Shown here: positions 5,912-8,050 of the stretch, in pieces
How positions within the stretch are numbered: the first letter of the stretch is position 1
How the letters are laid out: each line of letters begins with the position of its first letter
Origin: Verrucomicrobiota bacterium
GTDB taxonomy: Bacteria > Verrucomicrobiota > Verrucomicrobiia > Chthoniobacterales > JAFAMB01
Assembly: GCA_019242435.1 (NCBI GenBank)
Contig: JAFAVN010000289.1
Location: forward strand, 1 to 8,050
Length of the DNA stretch: 8,050 nucleotides
Direction: 5' to 3'
Program-made: the position numbers and the translations under genes
Notes under the pieces: generated by a model
What the model was told of the DNA's origin: nothing
Database searches by the model: none
The model's input: the letters and a program-made list of their open reading frames with translations, nothing else

Positions 5912-6139
5912 TCAGACTTGTTTTGACATCTCGTCAAGAGAGGGATCAACGCCGTAATTGGGCTCTGGGTTAAGCACCCCCAGTGCTTGCTCGACAAAGC
6001 CTTCTTGCACCAGGTATTTCTTGGCGTACTGCCTCAAAACGGGATCGAGATTTTCTTCTTCCCAGAACATGTGCGCGGTCTGGCGATTAATGTGAACCAT
6101 ACCGGCTGCCTGCGTTTTCACGGATAGATACTTCTGCAT
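5912..6139 (-). CDS. Small hypothetical protein, 75 residues
   Basis: I do not recognise this protein. It is called because its ATG is preceded by GAGGAG 4 bases upstream (6149-6144), a strong ribosome site, and because its composition looks coding: acidic and amphipathic, with few rare or clustered residues. It begins MQKYLSVKTQAAG, has a charged middle (FWEEENLDPVLRQYAKKYL) that is probably helical, and ends in a Pro/Asp-rich tail with PEPNYGVDP. No signal peptide, membrane segment or Cys pair is present, so it is probably a soluble cytoplasmic protein. It stands alone, 417 bases from the AraC gene and 509 from the glycosyltransferase, and so probably has its own promoter. No function is assigned. 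Confidence 0.7.
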   Translation of the reverse strand: MQKYLSVKTQAAGMVHINRQTAHMFWEEENLDPVLRQYAKKYLVQEGFVEQALGVLNPEPNYGVDPSLDEMSKQV

Positions 6140-6648
6140 GGAACTCCTCGGGAACAGCTAGAATCATTCCATGAAGGCTGAGTGTTTGCTCAGTAGGGAT
6201 AGATTTCCAGATCTAGCCAGCGATAAAGGCTCTTTTTGTTCACCTCGAAGCTGCGCTTCCGTAAAATTTGGTGCAGACCGGCGTTTGAATACTTCCTCGC
6301 TTTGCTTTCACCACGCCCGGCGAACGAGGTCTGAGTGTTCTGCAGACGCTCGCATCCTAATCCAGTCCACAGGCGTTGGCGACGAGAGCAACGGGAGGAT
6401 ATGGTGGGCAAGCTCGCCGCTTACTCCGAATGCCGAGCGCGCTGGAGGGGAGCCGCTTTGCCGGGCGACAACTCTGTCGGCCTGCAACAGGCGGGAACAA
6501 TCTGGCAGCGTCGCTCTAGCCGATGGAGTTCGAAAAATCCCAAATGCCGATAACGACCATTGGCCTTGATACGATCGTAAAACGCATCGTTACTTTGCGC
6601 TTTTGCTTTACCATTTTGTTGTTGCGCGGCGCGCCAATGAACCGGTTG
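6140..6648. other. Gene-free stretch between the glycosyltransferase and the small gene
   Basis: Plus-strand (6171-6569) and minus-strand (6190-6411) frames exist, but neither has a ribosome site or a protein-like composition. Small hairpins are present: CTGAG/CTCAG (6178-6193), CGACA-ACTC-TGTCG (about 6465-6479) and GCCTG-CAA-CAGGC (6480-6492). The segment from about 6440 to 6560 has the look of a dispersed intergenic repeat, which I cannot verify. The palindrome GGCGCGCC lies near 6628-6635, shortly after the glycosyltransferase stop. Confidence 0.4.
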
Positions 6649-7878
6649 TCAAGTTGCCACGATGTGCTCAATGGCTGCCACTGCATCCACAACCCCTTTC
6701 TCTGCGTTCATCGCTTCGCCCAGCACTCGGGCGCGGTTTCGCACCCGGGGAACAGCGGCGAAATCGAGCCCTCTGGCGATTGCCTCAGCCGAGGGGCGTC
6801 GGCCATTTATGGCGGCCGGCGCGACGCCGGCCTGGCGCAAGCGTTCAGCCCAGAAAAACTGGTCGCCGGCAAAGGGAAGCACGATAGAAGGCACGCCTGC
6901 GCGGGCGGCGGAGTGCGAGGTACCGGAGCCGCCGTGATGGATAACTGCGCCGGTGCGCGGGAACAGCCAGTCGTGCGGCGTGTCGCCGATGGGGAGAAAG
7001 TTGTCCGGAAGTGCCTTTGGATCGATGCCGCTCCAGCCGGGATGAAATAGTGCGCGCCGGCCGGTTATCGCCTCAACCAGCGCATCTAGTAGCCGGGCGT
7101 TGTCCAAGCCGGTCATGCTGCCGAAGCCGACGTAAATCGGAGCTTCTCCGGCAGCGAGAAAGGCCTTCAGCGCGGAAGACGGCTTCCAGGCAGAGCTACG
7201 CGCCAGCCACTGTCCGCACAGGTGGACGTTGGGCGGCCAGTCGGCAGGCGTGGCCAACAGGTTGGGCGAGACACCATAAACCATCGGTTGCTCGGTCCAT
7301 ACCGTCTCACGGGGTGGCAGTTTGAACATGGCGCGGGCGGCGTTAGTCTTGCGGCGGAATGCCTTCCATAGCATGGCGTTCACGAAGCGGTGGCTGGCGC
7401 GATTGAGCAGGTGGGGCATCCGCCTGGGCGGCAAAAACGGCGAAGGGAACGCAGCGGTTGGCGTAATCGGGATCATGCCAGAGCCGATACTCCTGACGCG
7501 CAGGTACTCGGCCGCGGAAAAGCCAATAAACCCCGCCAACCCAGCCGCCAGGATCGCATCGCAGCCTTCCCCCGCCTCGATGATGGTGCGCAACCAGGAG
7601 TCAGCGTTCTCGTTAGCGATCTTCGCCATTGCGCGAGCGGTGGTGTTGAAGCCGCCGCCCTTGGCGATTACGCCGGCGATCGCGTGGCCTGGATTGAGAG
7701 TATCGCGAATGTCACCGGCGAGCGCAGTAGTCGGTACGCCGAGCGCCCGAGCGCTCCCGAGCGTGGCGCCATCGGCCAGTAATCGCGCCTCGTGTCCGGC
7801 ATCCATTAAGCCACGGCACAGCGCTGCAAACGGTCGCGCATCGCCTTCGGTGCCATATGTCGCGACCACGAACTTCAT
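6649..7878 (-). CDS. GT-B glycosyltransferase, UGT/MGT type (GT1-like, COG1819)
   Basis: A 409-residue enzyme that should move a sugar from a nucleotide-sugar to a small, often lipid-like acceptor (sterol, macrolide or carotenoid type in relatives). The N-terminal Rossmann half opens MKFVVATYGTEGDARPFAAL, the acceptor-side signature of the sterol-glucosyltransferase-like branch. The C-terminal half has IYVGFGSM (248-255), HHGGSGTSHSAARAGVPSIV (314-333) and PFAGDQFFWAERL (335-347), the nucleotide-sugar binding region with Asp339-Gln340. Full length, with no signal peptide or membrane segment; probably soluble or membrane-associated. The ATG at 7878 is chosen because AAGGAG lies 8 bases upstream and MKFVVAT is the normal family start; an ATG 33 bases earlier would add MIFARVQGEGL and lies before that ribosome site. 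One hand-counted 60-base block is about 68% GC. The acceptor is unknown; a link to the SDR-FAD pair is possible but unsupported by spacing. Confidence 0.92.
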   Translation of the reverse strand: MKFVVATYGTEGDARPFAALCRGLMDAGHEARLLADGATLGSARALGVPTTALAGDIRDTLNPGHAIAGVIAKGGGFNTTARAMAKIANENADSWLRTIIEAGEGCDAILAAGLAGFIGFSAAEYLRVRSIGSGMIPITPTAAFPSPFLPPRRMPHLLNRASHRFVNAMLWKAFRRKTNAARAMFKLPPRETVWTEQPMVYGVSPNLLATPADWPPNVHLCGQWLARSSAWKPSSALKAFLAAGEAPIYVGFGSMTGLDNARLLDALVEAITGRRALFHPGWSGIDPKALPDNFLPIGDTPHDWLFPRTGAVIHHGGSGTSHSAARAGVPSIVLPFAGDQFFWAERLRQAGVAPAAINGRRPSAEAIARGLDFAAVPRVRNRARVLGEAMNAEKGVVDAVAAIEHIVAT

Positions 7879-7886
7879 GAGTCCCT

Positions 7887-7892
7887 CTCCTT
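7887..7892 (-). promoter_or_regulatory. Shine-Dalgarno deciding the glycosyltransferase start
   Basis: AAGGAG on the minus strand, 8 bases before the ATG at 7878. It lies inside the longer alternative frame starting at 7911, so it favours the shorter protein. The shorter start also matches the usual N-terminus of the family. Confidence 0.7.
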
Positions 7893-7897
7893 GAACT

Positions 7898-7937
7898 CGG
7901 GCAAAAATCAATCGCTCCCGGTGACCGAGTTTGCCCG
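7898..7937. promoter_or_regulatory. Inverted repeat upstream of the glycosyltransferase
   Basis: CGGGCAAA (7898-7905) and TTTGCCCG (7930-7937) are perfect 8-base inverted copies separated by 24 bases, starting 20 bases before the start codon. They would lie in the leader or promoter and could be an operator or a leader hairpin. No clear -35/-10 pair was seen in the remaining bases up to the window edge. Confidence 0.3.
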
Positions 7938-8050
7938 CGCTGCTTTAATTCGCATTCAGTTTCCGCTCACATCGGCGGGAATTGTGGCCCCGCCGCCATT
8001 ACGCCGCGCTCCAAATACCCCGGATTTGCAACCCTAAACCAGGACTGAGT

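Noticed and set aside
6171..6569. Plus-strand 132-codon frame and an overlapping minus-strand 73-codon frame
   Set aside because: Neither has a ribosome site or a coherent protein composition; Cys, Ser and Arg dominate.
7322..7894. Plus-strand 190-codon frame
   Set aside because: Antisense shadow of the glycosyltransferase, Ala/Pro/Ser-rich with no motif.

Overview
The window looks like a chromosomal stretch of a soil-type bacterium of moderate to high GC, most likely a verrucomicrobium (Spartobacteria/Chthoniobacterales-like). This placement is inference. It rests mainly on the truncated Ser/Thr kinase at the left edge, which has an N-terminal Cys-rich CPVCLLRGAL-type segment and a GRGAMGVTYKA glycine loop, a form I associate with verrucomicrobial kinases. 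Intergenic repeats built from the 8-base unit CGCAAAGN also fit. No rRNA, tRNA, CRISPR array or complete insertion sequence was seen.

Layout: every gene I can support lies on the minus strand. From right to left these are: a GT-B (UGT/MGT-like) glycosyltransferase (7878-6649); about 0.5 kb without a gene; a small hypothetical protein with a strong ribosome binding site (6139-5912); about 0.4 kb without a gene but with a promoter-like site; an AraC-family regulator (5494-4541); a 257-base spacer with four inverted-repeat structures; a short-chain dehydrogenase/reductase (4283-3519); a CrtI/COG1233-type FAD oxidoreductase (3514-1913) only 4 bases further on; about 0.65 kb of repeat-bearing intergenic DNA; a possible 32-residue leader ORF (1266-1168); and the 5' part of the kinase (920 to the left edge).

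Only the SDR and the FAD oxidoreductase are spaced tightly enough to be a clear two-gene operon. They plausibly act on the same small, probably hydrophobic (isoprenoid- or alcohol/ketone-type) substrate, and the upstream AraC-family protein is a candidate regulator. The glycosyltransferase could decorate such a product, but the 2.4 kb between it and the operon makes that link speculative. The FAD gene and the glycosyltransferase are visibly more GC-rich than the AraC gene (hand counts of single 60-base blocks: about 68% against 53%), which may point to different histories.

The least ordinary material is between the genes: a 99-base near-perfect palindrome whose right arm supplies the stop codon and last two residues of the AraC gene; the direct and inverted CGCAAAGN repeats; an operator-like inverted repeat in front of the SDR gene; and a small ORF with a consensus Shine-Dalgarno upstream of the kinase. 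I see no convincing, completely new multi-gene system.
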